Of a stretch of DNA of 60,299 nucleotides, positions 34,644 through 43,458 are shown one piece after another. The DNA comes from FEN-1099 sp964511015 (lineage in GTDB: Bacteria; Lernaellota; Lernaellaia; Lernaellales; Lernaellaceae). How positions within the stretch are numbered: position 1 is the first letter of the stretch; every line of letters begins with the position of its first letter. The position numbers were made by a program, and so were the translations under genes. The notes under the pieces were generated by a model. The model did no database searches and was not told where the DNA came from. It saw only the letters and a list, made by a program, of their open reading frames with translations. Where the stretch lies: positions 1 to 60,299 of the forward strand of contig CAZEDX010000018.1 of NCBI GenBank assembly GCA_964511015.1. Direction: 5' to 3'.

Positions 34644-36106
34644 GCAACATGAACTTCGCGTTGTTCTCGCCGCCGATCCTCATCCTGTACGGTCTGCTCA
34701 TGGTGCTGTTGGCCGAGATTGTCGCGCCCAACCGCGAAGAGAAGAACGTGCGCGCGTTGTCGCCGGCGATCGCGCTGATCGCCCTCGGCTTCGCCCCGGC
34801 GCTCGTCGCCTGGCGCTGGGCCGAGGCCACGCCGGCCACCGCCTTTGCGGGCATGGTGACATTGGACCGCCTGGCGTTGTTCGCCATGGGCGTGCTCTGC
34901 CTGGCGGGCATGCTCGGTGTGCTGTCGGCCTGGTCGTATCTGCGCGCCGTGGGCGAGGACCACGCGGAGTACTACGCGCTGCTGCTGGCGGCGGTGTTTG
35001 GCGGCATGGTGCTGGTCGGCGCGACCGACCTGCTGATGATCTTCCTCGGCATCGAGATTCTGTCGATCAGCGTCTACGTGCTGGCCGGCTTCCTGCGCCG
35101 GCGCGATGAGTCAGGGGAAAGCGCGCTGAAGTACTTCTTCCTCGACGCCTTCTCGACCGGGTTCCTACTCTACGGCATGGCGCTGCTGTTCGGAGTGACC
35201 GGCTCGACCAATCTGGCGCCGTTGACCGACGCCCAACCGAGCTTGCTGCTCAGCGCCGGCCTGGCCCTGCTGCTAGTTGGCTTCGGATTTAAGATTGCCG
35301 CCTTCCCGTTCCATGTCTGGACACCCGATGTCTACCAGGGCGCACCCAGTCCGGTCAGCGGGTTCATGGCCGCAGCGGTCAAGACGGCTGCCTTCGCGGC
35401 ACTGCTGCGCGTGCTGGTGACCCTATATGAACCGCTGCGCGAGCAATGGGTGCTCGTCGTGTACTACCTGGCCATCGGCACAATGGTCTTCGGCAACGTC
35501 GCCGCGCTGGTTCAGCCGAGCATCAAGCGCATGCTAGCCTATTCGTCGATCGCGCACGCCGGCTATCTTCTGGTCGGCATTGCGGCAATGGTCCGTGAGC
35601 CGCAAGCCGGCGCGAGTTCGGTACTGCTGTATCTGCCGATCTACTCGCTGGCCACGCTCGGCGCTTTCGCCGCGGTCGCGCATTTGTCGCGGCAAGAAGC
35701 CGACACCGACGCGCTCGAAGCCTATCGCGGCCTGTATCGCCGTCATCCCTGGCTCGCCGCGGCACTGGCCCTGTTCCTAGTAAGTTTGGCCGGGATCCCG
35801 CCGCTGGTCGGCTTCGTCGGCAAGTTCGCGCTGTTCGCCGCGGCGATCAAAGCAGAACTGATCAACCTGGCGGTGATCGGCGTGCTGACCAGCGCGCTGT
35901 CGGTCTACTACTACATCCGGGTGATCTACTTGATGTTCATGACCGACGCCCCGGACCGGCAGCCGATCGCTACCGCTCCGGCCATCGATCTGCCCGGACG
36001 TATCGCGTTGGGCATCACCGGCGTATTGGTTGTCGTCCTGGGCATCGCGCCGTTGTGGTTGCTGGCTTGGTCCGCCCAAGGCGCGGCCATGCTGCTGGGC
36101 AAGTAG
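34640..36106 (+). CDS. nuoN: NADH-quinone oxidoreductase subunit N
   Basis: This 488-residue antiporter-like proton pump shows IFLGIEILSISVYVLAGFLR, KIAAFPFHVWTPDVYQGAPS, SIKRMLAYSSIAHAGYLLVG and IPPLVGFVGKFALF. It is translationally coupled to nuoM (ATGA). It is the last nuo gene; the next gene begins 92 bp later with its own ribosome site, and no clear terminator is seen between them. Confidence 0.96.
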   Translation: MSNMNFALFSPPILILYGLLMVLLAEIVAPNREEKNVRALSPAIALIALGFAPALVAWRWAEATPATAFAGMVTLDRLALFAMGVLCLAGMLGVLSAWSYLRAVGEDHAEYYALLLAAVFGGMVLVGATDLLMIFLGIEILSISVYVLAGFLRRRDESGESALKYFFLDAFSTGFLLYGMALLFGVTGSTNLAPLTDAQPSLLLSAGLALLLVGFGFKIAAFPFHVWTPDVYQGAPSPVSGFMAAAVKTAAFAALLRVLVTLYEPLREQWVLVVYYLAIGTMVFGNVAALVQPSIKRMLAYSSIAHAGYLLVGIAAMVREPQAGASSVLLYLPIYSLATLGAFAAVAHLSRQEADTDALEAYRGLYRRHPWLAAALALFLVSLAGIPPLVGFVGKFALFAAAIKAELINLAVIGVLTSALSVYYYIRVIYLMFMTDAPDRQPIATAPAIDLPGRIALGITGVLVVVLGIAPLWLLAWSAQGAAMLLGK

Positions 36107-36198
36107 CCGCTCGGTTCTTCACTTGACTCCCCCCGTCCCCTATGTTTACCTCACATCCGGTTTCCCCTACGCACTGCATGACTGAGAAGGAGTGTGCC

Positions 36199-37359
36199 AT
36201 GGGTCAGGTTCGGTTGCCGCGCAATTTCGTGAGCAAGTACCCGCACAAATTCGGCAAAGGCAAAGAGCGTTATTTGTGTGGCAAACGGATTTTGCCCAAA
36301 CCGATCACCGGCCGGGAAAAGCTCGTGGACCTGGTCGATCAGACGTTCCTGGCTTACAACGCGGCGCGTCTCGGCGACGCTTGCCGGCTCTTCACCGAGA
36401 AGATGCTCGGCGCCAACGTCACTGTGGGCATGAGCCTGGCCGGCGCACTAACTCCGGCGGGGTTGGGCGCAAGCGTGGTCGTACCGCTGATTAAGGCCGG
36501 GTTTGTCGACTGGATCGTCGCCACCGGCGCGAACCTCTACCACGACATGCACCATGCACTGAACTTCCCGCTCTATCGCGGTTCGCCGCACACCAATGAT
36601 CGCGAGCTGCGGAAGGTCGGCGTGGTGCGCATCTATGACATCCTGCTTGACTACAACTCGGTATTGATGGCAACCGATCACGTGCTACGCCAGGTGCTGC
36701 GCCAGCCGGAATTTCAGAAAGAGATGGGCACCGCGGAACTGCACTACCTGCTCGGCAAGTACTGCGCCGAGTTTGAGAAGCAACTCGGGTTGAAAGACGT
36801 TTCGATGCTCGCCGCGGCCTATCGCGCCGGCGTGCCGTGCTACTGCTCGTCGCCAGGCGACTCGACGATCGGTATGAACATCGCGGGGCTCGAACTCGAA
36901 GGCAGCAAGCTGCGGGTGAATCCGTCGATCGACGTCAACGAAACCAGCGGCATCGTGCTCGACGCCAAGCGCCAGAAGGGTCGCAGCGCGGTCTTGTTGA
37001 TCGGCGGCGGGTCGCCGAAGAACTTCACCTTGCAGACCGAGCCGCAGATTCAAGAAGTGCTGCGGGTCAAGGAAGCGGGGCAGGACTACTTCATTCAGTT
37101 CACCGACGCGCGGCCCGACACCGGCGGCCTGTCCGGCGCGACGCCAAGCGAAGCGGTGAGCTGGGGCAAGGTCGACCCGAGCCAATTGCCCGACGCGATC
37201 GTCTGCTATCTCGACTCGACCGTGGCCGCACCGATATTGACGCACTACGCGCTGGCGCGCCACCGCCCGCGCAAACTGAAGCGGCTGTACGATCGCCTCC
37301 CGCAACTGATGAAACTGGTCGAGCGCGAATACCGCGCCCATCACAAAGGAAACGACTGA
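36199..37359 (+). CDS. Deoxyhypusine-synthase-family protein (probable homospermidine-type synthase)
   Basis: This 386-residue protein matches the deoxyhypusine synthase fold: VTVGMSLAGALTPAGLGASV, VDWIVATGANLYHDMHHAL, GVPCYCSSPGDSTIG, LLIGGGSPKNF and SEAVSWGKVD, where Lys324 corresponds to the lysine that forms the enzyme-aminobutyl intermediate. Bacteria lack eIF5A, so bacterial homologues are thought to make homospermidine or related polyamines using putrescine as acceptor. That fits the ornithine-decarboxylase-like gene 59 bp downstream. ATG 36199 follows AAGGAG; the upstream in-frame start has none. Confidence 0.85.
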   Translation: MGQVRLPRNFVSKYPHKFGKGKERYLCGKRILPKPITGREKLVDLVDQTFLAYNAARLGDACRLFTEKMLGANVTVGMSLAGALTPAGLGASVVVPLIKAGFVDWIVATGANLYHDMHHALNFPLYRGSPHTNDRELRKVGVVRIYDILLDYNSVLMATDHVLRQVLRQPEFQKEMGTAELHYLLGKYCAEFEKQLGLKDVSMLAAAYRAGVPCYCSSPGDSTIGMNIAGLELEGSKLRVNPSIDVNETSGIVLDAKRQKGRSAVLLIGGGSPKNFTLQTEPQIQEVLRVKEAGQDYFIQFTDARPDTGGLSGATPSEAVSWGKVDPSQLPDAIVCYLDSTVAAPILTHYALARHRPRKLKRLYDRLPQLMKLVEREYRAHHKGND

Positions 37360-37418
37360 CCACCGAAGGACAACCGGATATCCCGACGCCCCGACGTACG
37401 GAAACAAGGAGCGCCCCG

Positions 37419-38558
37419 ATGATTTCGCCCAAGCACTTGCGAAAACTAGCCCAGGAACATGGCACCCCCCTGTTCGTGATCGATCACGACGAGGTCCGGC
37501 GAAACTACTACGAATTCAAACGTCACCTGCCGCGGGTGCAGGCCTACTACGCGGTCAAGGCGAATCCCGACCCGGCGATCGTGCAAACGCTGTACGAAGC
37601 CGGCGCGAGTTTTGACGTCGCTTCGTTCCCCGAGTTCCAGATCGTTTACCGCAACATTAAGTCGCTGCCTGCCAAAGCGCGGCAGGACTTCATTTGGGAC
37701 AAGATTATTTACGCCAACCCGATCAAGGCCAACGAAACGCTGGCCAAACTCGATCCATACAAGCCCCTGGTCACCTATGACAACCTGGAAGAGATCAAGA
37801 AGATGCGCAAGTACGCGCCCCAGGCCGGCCTGATTCTGCGCATCCAGGTGCCGAATACCGGCTCGATGGTCGAATTGTCATCGAAGTTCGGGGCGGCGCC
37901 GGGAGACGCGGTCGATTTGATCGAAGCGGCGCGCGCGGCGGGGTTTGTGGTGGAGGGGATCAGCTTCCACGTCGGCAGCCAAGCCACCAACTTCGACAAC
38001 TACCTGCAAGCGTTGTCAATCGCGGCCGACATTTTTCACGAAGCACGGCTGCGCGGCCATCACAAGATGAATCTGCTCGACATCGGCGGCGGCTTCCCCG
38101 CCCCATATGATGCGACAGTCAAGCCTTTCGGCATGCTGGCCAAGACTTTACGGCGCGAGATCGATCGCCTGTTTCCGCCGGACATCGAGATCATCGCCGA
38201 ACCGGGCCGGTTCATGGTCGCCACCGCGGCGACGCTGGTGGTGAAGATCATCGGCAAAGCAACGCGTGACGGCAAGCTGTGCTACTACGTCGACGATGGC
38301 ATCTACGGCACTTTCTCCGGCGTGCTGTTTGACCATTGTCAGTACCATTTCGAAGCCTTCAAGAAAGGCCGCAAACGCCTCTGTTCAGTGTTCGGTCCGA
38401 CCTGCGACGCGTTGGACACCGTTTCGCGCGGCGAAGAACTGCCGGATCTGCCGCTGGGCGAAATGCTCTACTCGAAGAACATCGGCGCTTACACCAACGC
38501 TTCGGCAACCGACTTCAACGGTTTTCCGCGCGCGAAGGTGGTGCATGTCAACCGCTGA
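37419..38558 (+). CDS. Ornithine/lysine-type decarboxylase (PLP fold type III)
   Basis: This 379-residue alanine-racemase-fold decarboxylase has its PLP lysine in YYAVKANPDP (Lys47), phosphate-binding GGGFP, HVGSQ, AEPGRFMVA and the C-terminal GPTCDALD with Cys329 typical of ornithine decarboxylases. It should produce putrescine (or cadaverine) in the cytosol; the exact substrate is not certain. ATG 37419 has AAGGAG upstream. With the preceding synthase-like gene it forms a compact polyamine module. Confidence 0.88.
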   Translation: MISPKHLRKLAQEHGTPLFVIDHDEVRRNYYEFKRHLPRVQAYYAVKANPDPAIVQTLYEAGASFDVASFPEFQIVYRNIKSLPAKARQDFIWDKIIYANPIKANETLAKLDPYKPLVTYDNLEEIKKMRKYAPQAGLILRIQVPNTGSMVELSSKFGAAPGDAVDLIEAARAAGFVVEGISFHVGSQATNFDNYLQALSIAADIFHEARLRGHHKMNLLDIGGGFPAPYDATVKPFGMLAKTLRREIDRLFPPDIEIIAEPGRFMVATAATLVVKIIGKATRDGKLCYYVDDGIYGTFSGVLFDHCQYHFEAFKKGRKRLCSVFGPTCDALDTVSRGEELPDLPLGEMLYSKNIGAYTNASATDFNGFPRAKVVHVNR

Positions 38559-38582
38559 AACGGCGGCGGGTAACGAAACGCG

Positions 38583-40052
38583 TCAGCCTTTGTGGAACGG
38601 GTTGTAAGGCTCGAACGGTTGGTTCTTTTTCAGCCAGTCTTCGCTGCGCTCTTCCTGTTTGAAAACCATCTCGAAGAAGCCGCGGACTTTGCGTTTGAAC
38701 TCAGCCCACGACCGAACCCGTAGCGTGTGCCGCAGCAGGAAGCCCGGCCGCGCGTGGAAGCGAATGTACGCCCACTTGGTCATATGGTCGATCTGCTCGT
38801 TGGTGAAACCAACCCACGGCCGCGGCAGCGCCTGTTCTTCGACCTCGCCGAGGATGTATTCCTTCCAGTAGTCGTGGCCGGTTTCTTGCACGAGCTGCCG
38901 CCACATGCTGGTCAGCGGTTTGGCGGTGAGCTTGGAAAATTGAATGTAATCGAGTTTCAGGCTTTTGGCGAAGCGCAGTGTCTTCTCGAACACCTCTTTG
39001 GTCTCGCCTGGTGTGCCGACCAGGAAGAAGCCGAGCGGCCGGATGCCCAAGCGCTTGGTCTGCGCCACCGTGTCGCGCACCTGGTCGAGGGTGATGCCCT
39101 TGTTTACCTCGTCAAGCACCGACTGCACGCCGGATTCGATGCCGAAGTAGATGCGGCCACAACCCGCCGTGCGCATCCGGCGCAACACCTCTTCGTCGAC
39201 CGAATCGATGCGGGCGCGGCAGGCCCATAGAATGTCTATTTTACGGCGGATGATCTCGTCGCAGATTTCCAGCGTCCGTTTGCGATTGATGGAAAACTCG
39301 TAATCGAAGATGTCAACTTCGCGGATGCCGTATTCGCTCTGGCAGAACTCCATTTCGTCCACCACCTGCTGGGGCGTGCGCGGATTGTACAGCGTGCCGC
39401 CGGCCTCGCAGAACGTGCACGAACGCGGACAGCCTTTGGAGGTGACCATGACCGTGAAGTTCTTGCGCTCGGTCGGAAACTCTTCATAGAGGTCGTTCGG
39501 CAGACTCTTGCGCCAGGGCATCGGGTAGTCGACGAAGCGTTCTTCCTTTTCGGGGCTCGCCGTCTGCACCACTTCGTCGCCCCGCTTGAACACCAGCCCC
39601 GGCACCTCGTCGAAGCGCCGCGCGCCGCCGAGTTCTTCCAGCAGCCGCGGCACGGTCACCAGCGCGCTGTTGACACAGCCGAAGTCGGCCACGTCGTTCA
39701 TCAGGCTTTCTCGCGGATAGACACGCAGATTGTAGCCGCCCAGGGCGATAGGCACCTGCAACTCGCGCTTGATGTACCGGGCCCAAGACAGCGTCTCCCG
39801 GAACATGTAGGTGGTCATCATGAAACCAACCAGATCGGGTCGGAACTGGCGCAATTGCGCCACCACCTCAGGGGGCGTCAGGGACAGTGTGCGGGCGTCA
39901 ATGATGGTAACTTCATGCCCGGCGCGCTCGGCGATGCCGGCCACCCAACACAAGGACAACGGGGGAAAGAGGCCGAAAAAGCGCTGCACAATGCGCAGGT
40001 TTTCTTCGTGCAATTTGTAGGCGAACGGATTGAAGACGAGTGCAAGCCGCAA
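38583..40052 (-). CDS. B12-binding-domain radical SAM enzyme
   Basis: This protein has 489 residues. The first 150 form a cobalamin-binding-like domain (FGLFPPLSLCWVAGIAERAG, PDLVGFMMTTYMF, ALGGYNLRVYP). The radical SAM core has CPRSCTFCEAGG (the CxxxCxxC that binds the [4Fe-4S]-SAM cluster), FDYEFSINRKR and GRIYFGIESGVQ. The DxHxxG cobalamin motif is not obvious, so B12 use is uncertain. The C-terminal 90 residues are aromatic and basic. The start is TTG 40052, supported by GGGAGG 4-5 nt upstream and a promoter 35 bp away. The reaction is unknown; methylation or C-C chemistry on a lipid-like substrate is typical of the class. Confidence 0.85.
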   Translation of the reverse strand: MRLALVFNPFAYKLHEENLRIVQRFFGLFPPLSLCWVAGIAERAGHEVTIIDARTLSLTPPEVVAQLRQFRPDLVGFMMTTYMFRETLSWARYIKRELQVPIALGGYNLRVYPRESLMNDVADFGCVNSALVTVPRLLEELGGARRFDEVPGLVFKRGDEVVQTASPEKEERFVDYPMPWRKSLPNDLYEEFPTERKNFTVMVTSKGCPRSCTFCEAGGTLYNPRTPQQVVDEMEFCQSEYGIREVDIFDYEFSINRKRTLEICDEIIRRKIDILWACRARIDSVDEEVLRRMRTAGCGRIYFGIESGVQSVLDEVNKGITLDQVRDTVAQTKRLGIRPLGFFLVGTPGETKEVFEKTLRFAKSLKLDYIQFSKLTAKPLTSMWRQLVQETGHDYWKEYILGEVEEQALPRPWVGFTNEQIDHMTKWAYIRFHARPGFLLRHTLRVRSWAEFKRKVRGFFEMVFKQEERSEDWLKKNQPFEPYNPFHKG

Positions 40053-40087
40053 CTGGCCTCCCGACCCCTCTCGAAATCAGTTGCCCG

Positions 40088-40116
40088 ATCCTAATCTGGC
40101 CAACGCCGTCGGTCAA
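40088..40116 (-). promoter_or_regulatory. Promoter of the radical SAM gene
   Basis: On the minus strand TTGACC (40111-40116), 17 bp, TAGGAT (40088-40093). The predicted start near 40081 gives a leader of about 28 nt to the TTG start codon. Confidence 0.55.
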
Positions 40117-40185
40117 TCGACCGTGGCGAAACGCATCACTTAACGCTACAACAAACCGAGAATCCCAGATCGCGGGAGAAAGCGC

Positions 40186-41214
40186 ATGATTGCCATTGTC
40201 GCCATCGTGGTCATCACGATGCTATTGTCGTTTTTTTGTTCGCTGAGCGAAGCGGCGCTCTACGCGGTGCCCGCGTCGCGGGTGGAGGCGTTACGCCACC
40301 GGGGGGTGGGCTCCGGCCTCCGCCTGGCGGCATTGCGCGCCCACGTCGAACGTCCGATCACCGCCATTCTGCTGCTCAACACATTCGCTAATACCATGGG
40401 CGCGGCCATTGCCGGCTCGCTCGTCGGCGCTGTGTTCTCGCCGGAAGCCGTGCTCGAGTTTTCTTTTATCTTCACCGTCGCCATTCTGGTCTTCAGCGAG
40501 ATCGTGCCGAAATCCCTGGGCGTAGGTTACGCCGGCGGCCTGGCGCCGCTACTGGCCTGGCCGATCCAAATCATGGTCTGGGTTCTCTTCCCGATCGTCT
40601 GGCTCGGCGAGCGACTGACGCGCCTGATCGCCCCGCGCCGCGAGGGCATGGCGCCAGCGGAGGACGAGATCATCGCGCTGGCCCACCTGGGCGCACTGCA
40701 CGGTTCGATATTGCCCGAGGAAGAAAAGTGGGTGCACGGCGTGTTGCGGCTGAATGACAAAACCGCGGGCAACCTGATGACACCACGCACCGTTCTGACC
40801 ACGCTCGAAGGACAGCGAACCGTCGGGGAAATCGAAAAAGACATCCCTTCCCTACGGCACAGCCGCCTGCCGGTGACCACCGAAGAAGGCGTCGATGAAG
40901 TGACCGGCATTGTGCTCCGCCGCGACCTGGTCGACGCCGTGTTCCAGGGACGGCACGACGTGCGCGTGCAGGAACTGGCGCACCCGGCCCTATTCGTTCC
41001 TGCCTCCATGCGAGGCCACCAACTGTTGACCACCTTTGTGGACAAGAAGATGCACATGGCAGTCGTGGTCGACGAATACGGCGGCACGATGGGTGTCGTC
41101 ACGCTCGAAGACGTGATCGAGGCCATGCTCGGAACGCAGATCGTGGGCGAATTTGACCCGCATCCGGACATGCGCGCCTACGCCCGTTCGCGCGCCAAAG
41201 CCAAGCTGAAGTAG
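40186..41214 (+). CDS. CNNM/DUF21 transmembrane protein with CBS pair
   Basis: This 342-residue protein has an N-terminal DUF21 membrane domain of three to four helices (IVVITMLLSFFCSLSEAALYA, LLLNTFANTMGAAIAGSL, LVFSEIVPKSLGVGYAGG) and a cytosolic CBS pair (about 190-320: NLMTPRTVLTTL, then VVVDEYGGTMGVVTLEDVIE). It ends soon after the CBS domain, so the CorC_HlyC domain of longer relatives is missing. Members are linked to Mg2+/Co2+ homeostasis. ATG 40186 follows GCGGGAG. Confidence 0.85.
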   Translation: MIAIVAIVVITMLLSFFCSLSEAALYAVPASRVEALRHRGVGSGLRLAALRAHVERPITAILLLNTFANTMGAAIAGSLVGAVFSPEAVLEFSFIFTVAILVFSEIVPKSLGVGYAGGLAPLLAWPIQIMVWVLFPIVWLGERLTRLIAPRREGMAPAEDEIIALAHLGALHGSILPEEEKWVHGVLRLNDKTAGNLMTPRTVLTTLEGQRTVGEIEKDIPSLRHSRLPVTTEEGVDEVTGIVLRRDLVDAVFQGRHDVRVQELAHPALFVPASMRGHQLLTTFVDKKMHMAVVVDEYGGTMGVVTLEDVIEAMLGTQIVGEFDPHPDMRAYARSRAKAKLK

Positions 41215-41222
41215 CATTGGGT

Positions 41223-41252
41223 TTGACATCCCGCGCCGGGCTACGATAACAT
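41223..41252 (+). promoter_or_regulatory. Probable promoter of the DUF2225 gene
   Basis: A perfect TTGACA (41223-41228) and TAACAT (41247-41252) are separated by 18 bp. The leader to ATG 41364 would be about 105 nt, longer than usual here. Confidence 0.5.
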
Positions 41253-41363
41253 TAAATTTGCTGGTCGGCTTGATCGAATAAGCCGAAACCCGGTTGGCAC
41301 GCACTCCTTGCTTTTGCCCCGCCGCGGTGCAAAATGACCGGTGTTCCCGCAAGGAGTGCTCCC

Positions 41364-42170
41364 ATGAGGCGTGTCTGTGTTCTGATTCTGGTGGCCTCGC
41401 TGGCGATCGCCGGGGCATGGGCGTGGGCCCAAACGCCGGCGCCGACTCCCCCGCCCGAGGAAACGCCCGCCGCTCCCGCGGAAGGCGCCCCCGCGGCGCC
41501 CGGCGCGGGCCAACGCTCGATCGCCGAGAAGATCGAGCTGACCTGTCCCGTGTGCGGCGCCAAGACCGAAGGCTGGAAGATCACCGCGTTTGTGACGGCC
41601 GGCGTCGATACCGATTTCTGCCAGCTCGGCGCGTCGGAAACCTACTACCAGCGTCTGGTCGCCACCTGCCCGAATTGCGGTTACTCGGGCTATCTCGACG
41701 ATTACCCGCCGTCGCTGACTAGCCTGCCGACCAAAGTGCTGGACAGAATCCGCAAGAAGCTGCCGCGTGAATACGACATCCATCTGCTCGAGCCGTGGGA
41801 CCGCTACGCGATTCTGGCCGAGATCTACATCTGGCGCGACAAGCCGGCGGTCGACATCGCCAACGCCTACCTGCGCGCGACCTACACCATGCGCGGCCTG
41901 TCTTACGGCCGGTTCGACCGGCGGCAAGAACGCGAGCTGCGCAGTCTGGCGATCAAGTACCTGGTCAAGGCGCAAGAACAGGCGGCGTTCCAACTCGGCG
42001 AAGCGGCGCAGGTGAAGTACCTGATCGGCGAGCTCTACCGGCGCAACGGCGAGTTCCGACGCGCTATCCGCTACTTCGAAGATGCGCAGAAAATCCGCAA
42101 CCGCCCCGAATGGCTGGACGAGATGATCATCCGCCAAACCGCCAAGGCCAACGCGTACGTGGACAATTGA
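41364..42170 (+). CDS. Exported DUF2225-like zinc-ribbon protein
   Basis: This 268-residue protein has a signal peptide (RRVCVLILVASLAIAGAWA) followed by a Pro/Ala/Glu-rich stretch. A zinc-ribbon-like pair of CxxC knuckles is present (LTCPVCGAK and ATCPNCGYSG), with a further Cys in DTDFCQLG and Tyr-rich spacing as in DUF2225. The C-terminal half has TPR-like helices (IRYFEDAQKIRN). ATG 41364 has AAGGAG 7 nt upstream. DUF2225 proteins are usually cytosolic, so export is notable. Function is unknown. Confidence 0.75.
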   Translation: MRRVCVLILVASLAIAGAWAWAQTPAPTPPPEETPAAPAEGAPAAPGAGQRSIAEKIELTCPVCGAKTEGWKITAFVTAGVDTDFCQLGASETYYQRLVATCPNCGYSGYLDDYPPSLTSLPTKVLDRIRKKLPREYDIHLLEPWDRYAILAEIYIWRDKPAVDIANAYLRATYTMRGLSYGRFDRRQERELRSLAIKYLVKAQEQAAFQLGEAAQVKYLIGELYRRNGEFRRAIRYFEDAQKIRNRPEWLDEMIIRQTAKANAYVDN

Positions 42171-42182
42171 GCTTTTCTTCCC

Positions 42183-42953
42183 CTACGCCGCCGGCGTGAG
42201 CTGCGCGGCGACCACGCGGAACACGGCCGGCGAAACCAGATGCTGCGAGTGGGAGATTCCGGGGACGAAGATGTTGTCCGCCGCCGGGTGGGTCATCCGT
42301 TCGTTGGGCACGATGTAGACATCGCGATTGGAATGGATCGCCACCAGTTGCACACCCGTATCCCGCCAATCGGCGCCGTTGATCTCGCTCATCAGCGGGC
42401 TGTCCGGACGTAGCGGACGCGTCAACGAGGTGTTCGCGTAATGCGCGGCGTAGGTTCCCTGGTGCGGCGTGGCCAGCGTCACCAGCTTGCGCACCTGGCC
42501 CGCCAGACCCAGCCGTTGAATCGCGTAACGCGCGACGATGCCGCCCAGTGAATGCGCTACGATGTCGACCCGCGGCGTGCCCGTCGCCTTGCACACATGG
42601 GCCACGAAATCGCGCAGACCGGCGGCATGGTCTTCCACCTCGCCGCCCTCGTAGCCGAAGGCATAGACCGCGCGCCGCCCGTTGAGGCGCAGGAACCAGC
42701 GCAGTGGTGTCCAACAACCGCGATTGCCGCCGAGGCCGTGCACCAGCACCAGCGGCGGATAGCCGTCGGCGCCGCGGTCGACCACCGTTTCACGCTTCGG
42801 CAGCAACAAAGAATAGGCCGAGAGCGAAACGAAACCGATCTCGCGCCACACATCGGGGTTTACCGCGCCCACCGCGCCGCGCACGGCCAACCCGATCGAC
42901 CGGCCGGCGGCGGCTAGCAACACGCCGAACGATGTCAGGTCGCAACTTGACAT
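42183..42953 (-). CDS. Alpha/beta hydrolase (lipase/esterase-like)
   Basis: This 256-residue protein has oxyanion loop LVLVHGLGGNRGCWTPL and nucleophile elbow DIVAHSLGGIVARYA (Ser135), as in triacylglycerol lipases and PGAP1-like esterases. The C-terminal FVPGISHSQHLVSP supplies the catalytic His candidates, and no obvious signal peptide is present. ATG 42953 (GAGGG 6 nt upstream) beats the TTG 6 bp earlier. It overlaps the end of the RHH regulator gene by 19 bp, so the two are cotranscribed. Confidence 0.8.
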   Translation of the reverse strand: MSSCDLTSFGVLLAAAGRSIGLAVRGAVGAVNPDVWREIGFVSLSAYSLLLPKRETVVDRGADGYPPLVLVHGLGGNRGCWTPLRWFLRLNGRRAVYAFGYEGGEVEDHAAGLRDFVAHVCKATGTPRVDIVAHSLGGIVARYAIQRLGLAGQVRKLVTLATPHQGTYAAHYANTSLTRPLRPDSPLMSEINGADWRDTGVQLVAIHSNRDVYIVPNERMTHPAADNIFVPGISHSQHLVSPAVFRVVAAQLTPAA

Positions 42954-43390
42954 TGACAACCCTCACAGATAACGAACGTTCGCCCCTCCGGCGCGCCGAC
43001 GCTGAGAAAAGCCTGTTGTCCCTTCGCGATTTCGCTGCCGCACCGGTGACAGACCATGTGTTTGTTGGCGATCAACGGTTGCCAACCGACGACGGCGGAG
43101 AGATCGGTAGGCGACGGCGCCTTGCCGCCGAGCGCCGCGGCAATTTCCAGGCCGCCGTCAACGATGTTCTCCACCATGCGCAGCGAGTCTTCGAGGATGT
43201 TTCGCACGAGGTTGGAAACCGGCACGCGCAGCCGGCGCGCCTGCTCGACCAGGTCGGCATACAGCGATTCCGGCACGCGCGCTTGCAAAACGCGGCCTTT
43301 GCGTTCGAGGGATTCCGTCGGCGGCGTCGCCACCCGCCCCGGAGCCCGGCGCGGCCGGGCTGCTTCCACCGCTGGTTTCTTGGCTTTCAT
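42935..43390 (-). CDS. Ribbon-helix-helix protein with C-terminal zinc ribbon
   Basis: This 151-residue protein has a basic N-terminal tail, then a RHH/CopG-type motif VLQARVPESLYADLVEQARR leading to LRVPVSNLVRNILEDSL, a linker, and a C-terminal zinc-ribbon-like pair (CHRCGSEI, CEGCQC). RHH proteins bind DNA as dimers on short palindromes. A perfect palindrome overlaps this gene's own promoter, so autoregulation is likely. The promoter -10 ends 6 bp before ATG 43390, so the mRNA looks leaderless. It is cotranscribed with the lipase-like gene. Confidence 0.78.
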   Translation of the reverse strand: MKAKKPAVEAARPRRAPGRVATPPTESLERKGRVLQARVPESLYADLVEQARRLRVPVSNLVRNILEDSLRMVENIVDGGLEIAAALGGKAPSPTDLSAVVGWQPLIANKHMVCHRCGSEIAKGQQAFLSVGAPEGRTFVICEGCQCQVAT

Positions 43391-43395
43391 ATAGT

Positions 43396-43424
43396 CATTG
43401 TATTACAATGTATGACGTTGTCAA
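43396..43424 (-). promoter_or_regulatory. Promoter of the RHH gene with overlapping palindromic operator
   Basis: On the minus strand TTGACA (43419-43424), 16 bp, TACAAT (43397-43402), with only GACTAT before the ATG. The palindrome CATTGTA-n-TACAATG (43396-43410) covers the -10 element, a good site for the encoded RHH repressor. Confidence 0.75.
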
Positions 43425-43458
43425 GCGCAAAAAGCAGCGTGGCGATTCTACGGACCGA

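Noticed and set aside
36124..36153. TTGACT-n18-TACCTC before the deoxyhypusine-synthase-like gene
   Set aside because: The -10 match is too weak to claim a promoter; the gene may be read from the nuo operon.
40101..40130. Hairpin CGGTC-AATC-GACCG between the radical SAM and CNNM genes
   Set aside because: It overlaps the -35 of the radical SAM promoter and lacks a T-run, so it is not a terminator; operator function is only speculation.
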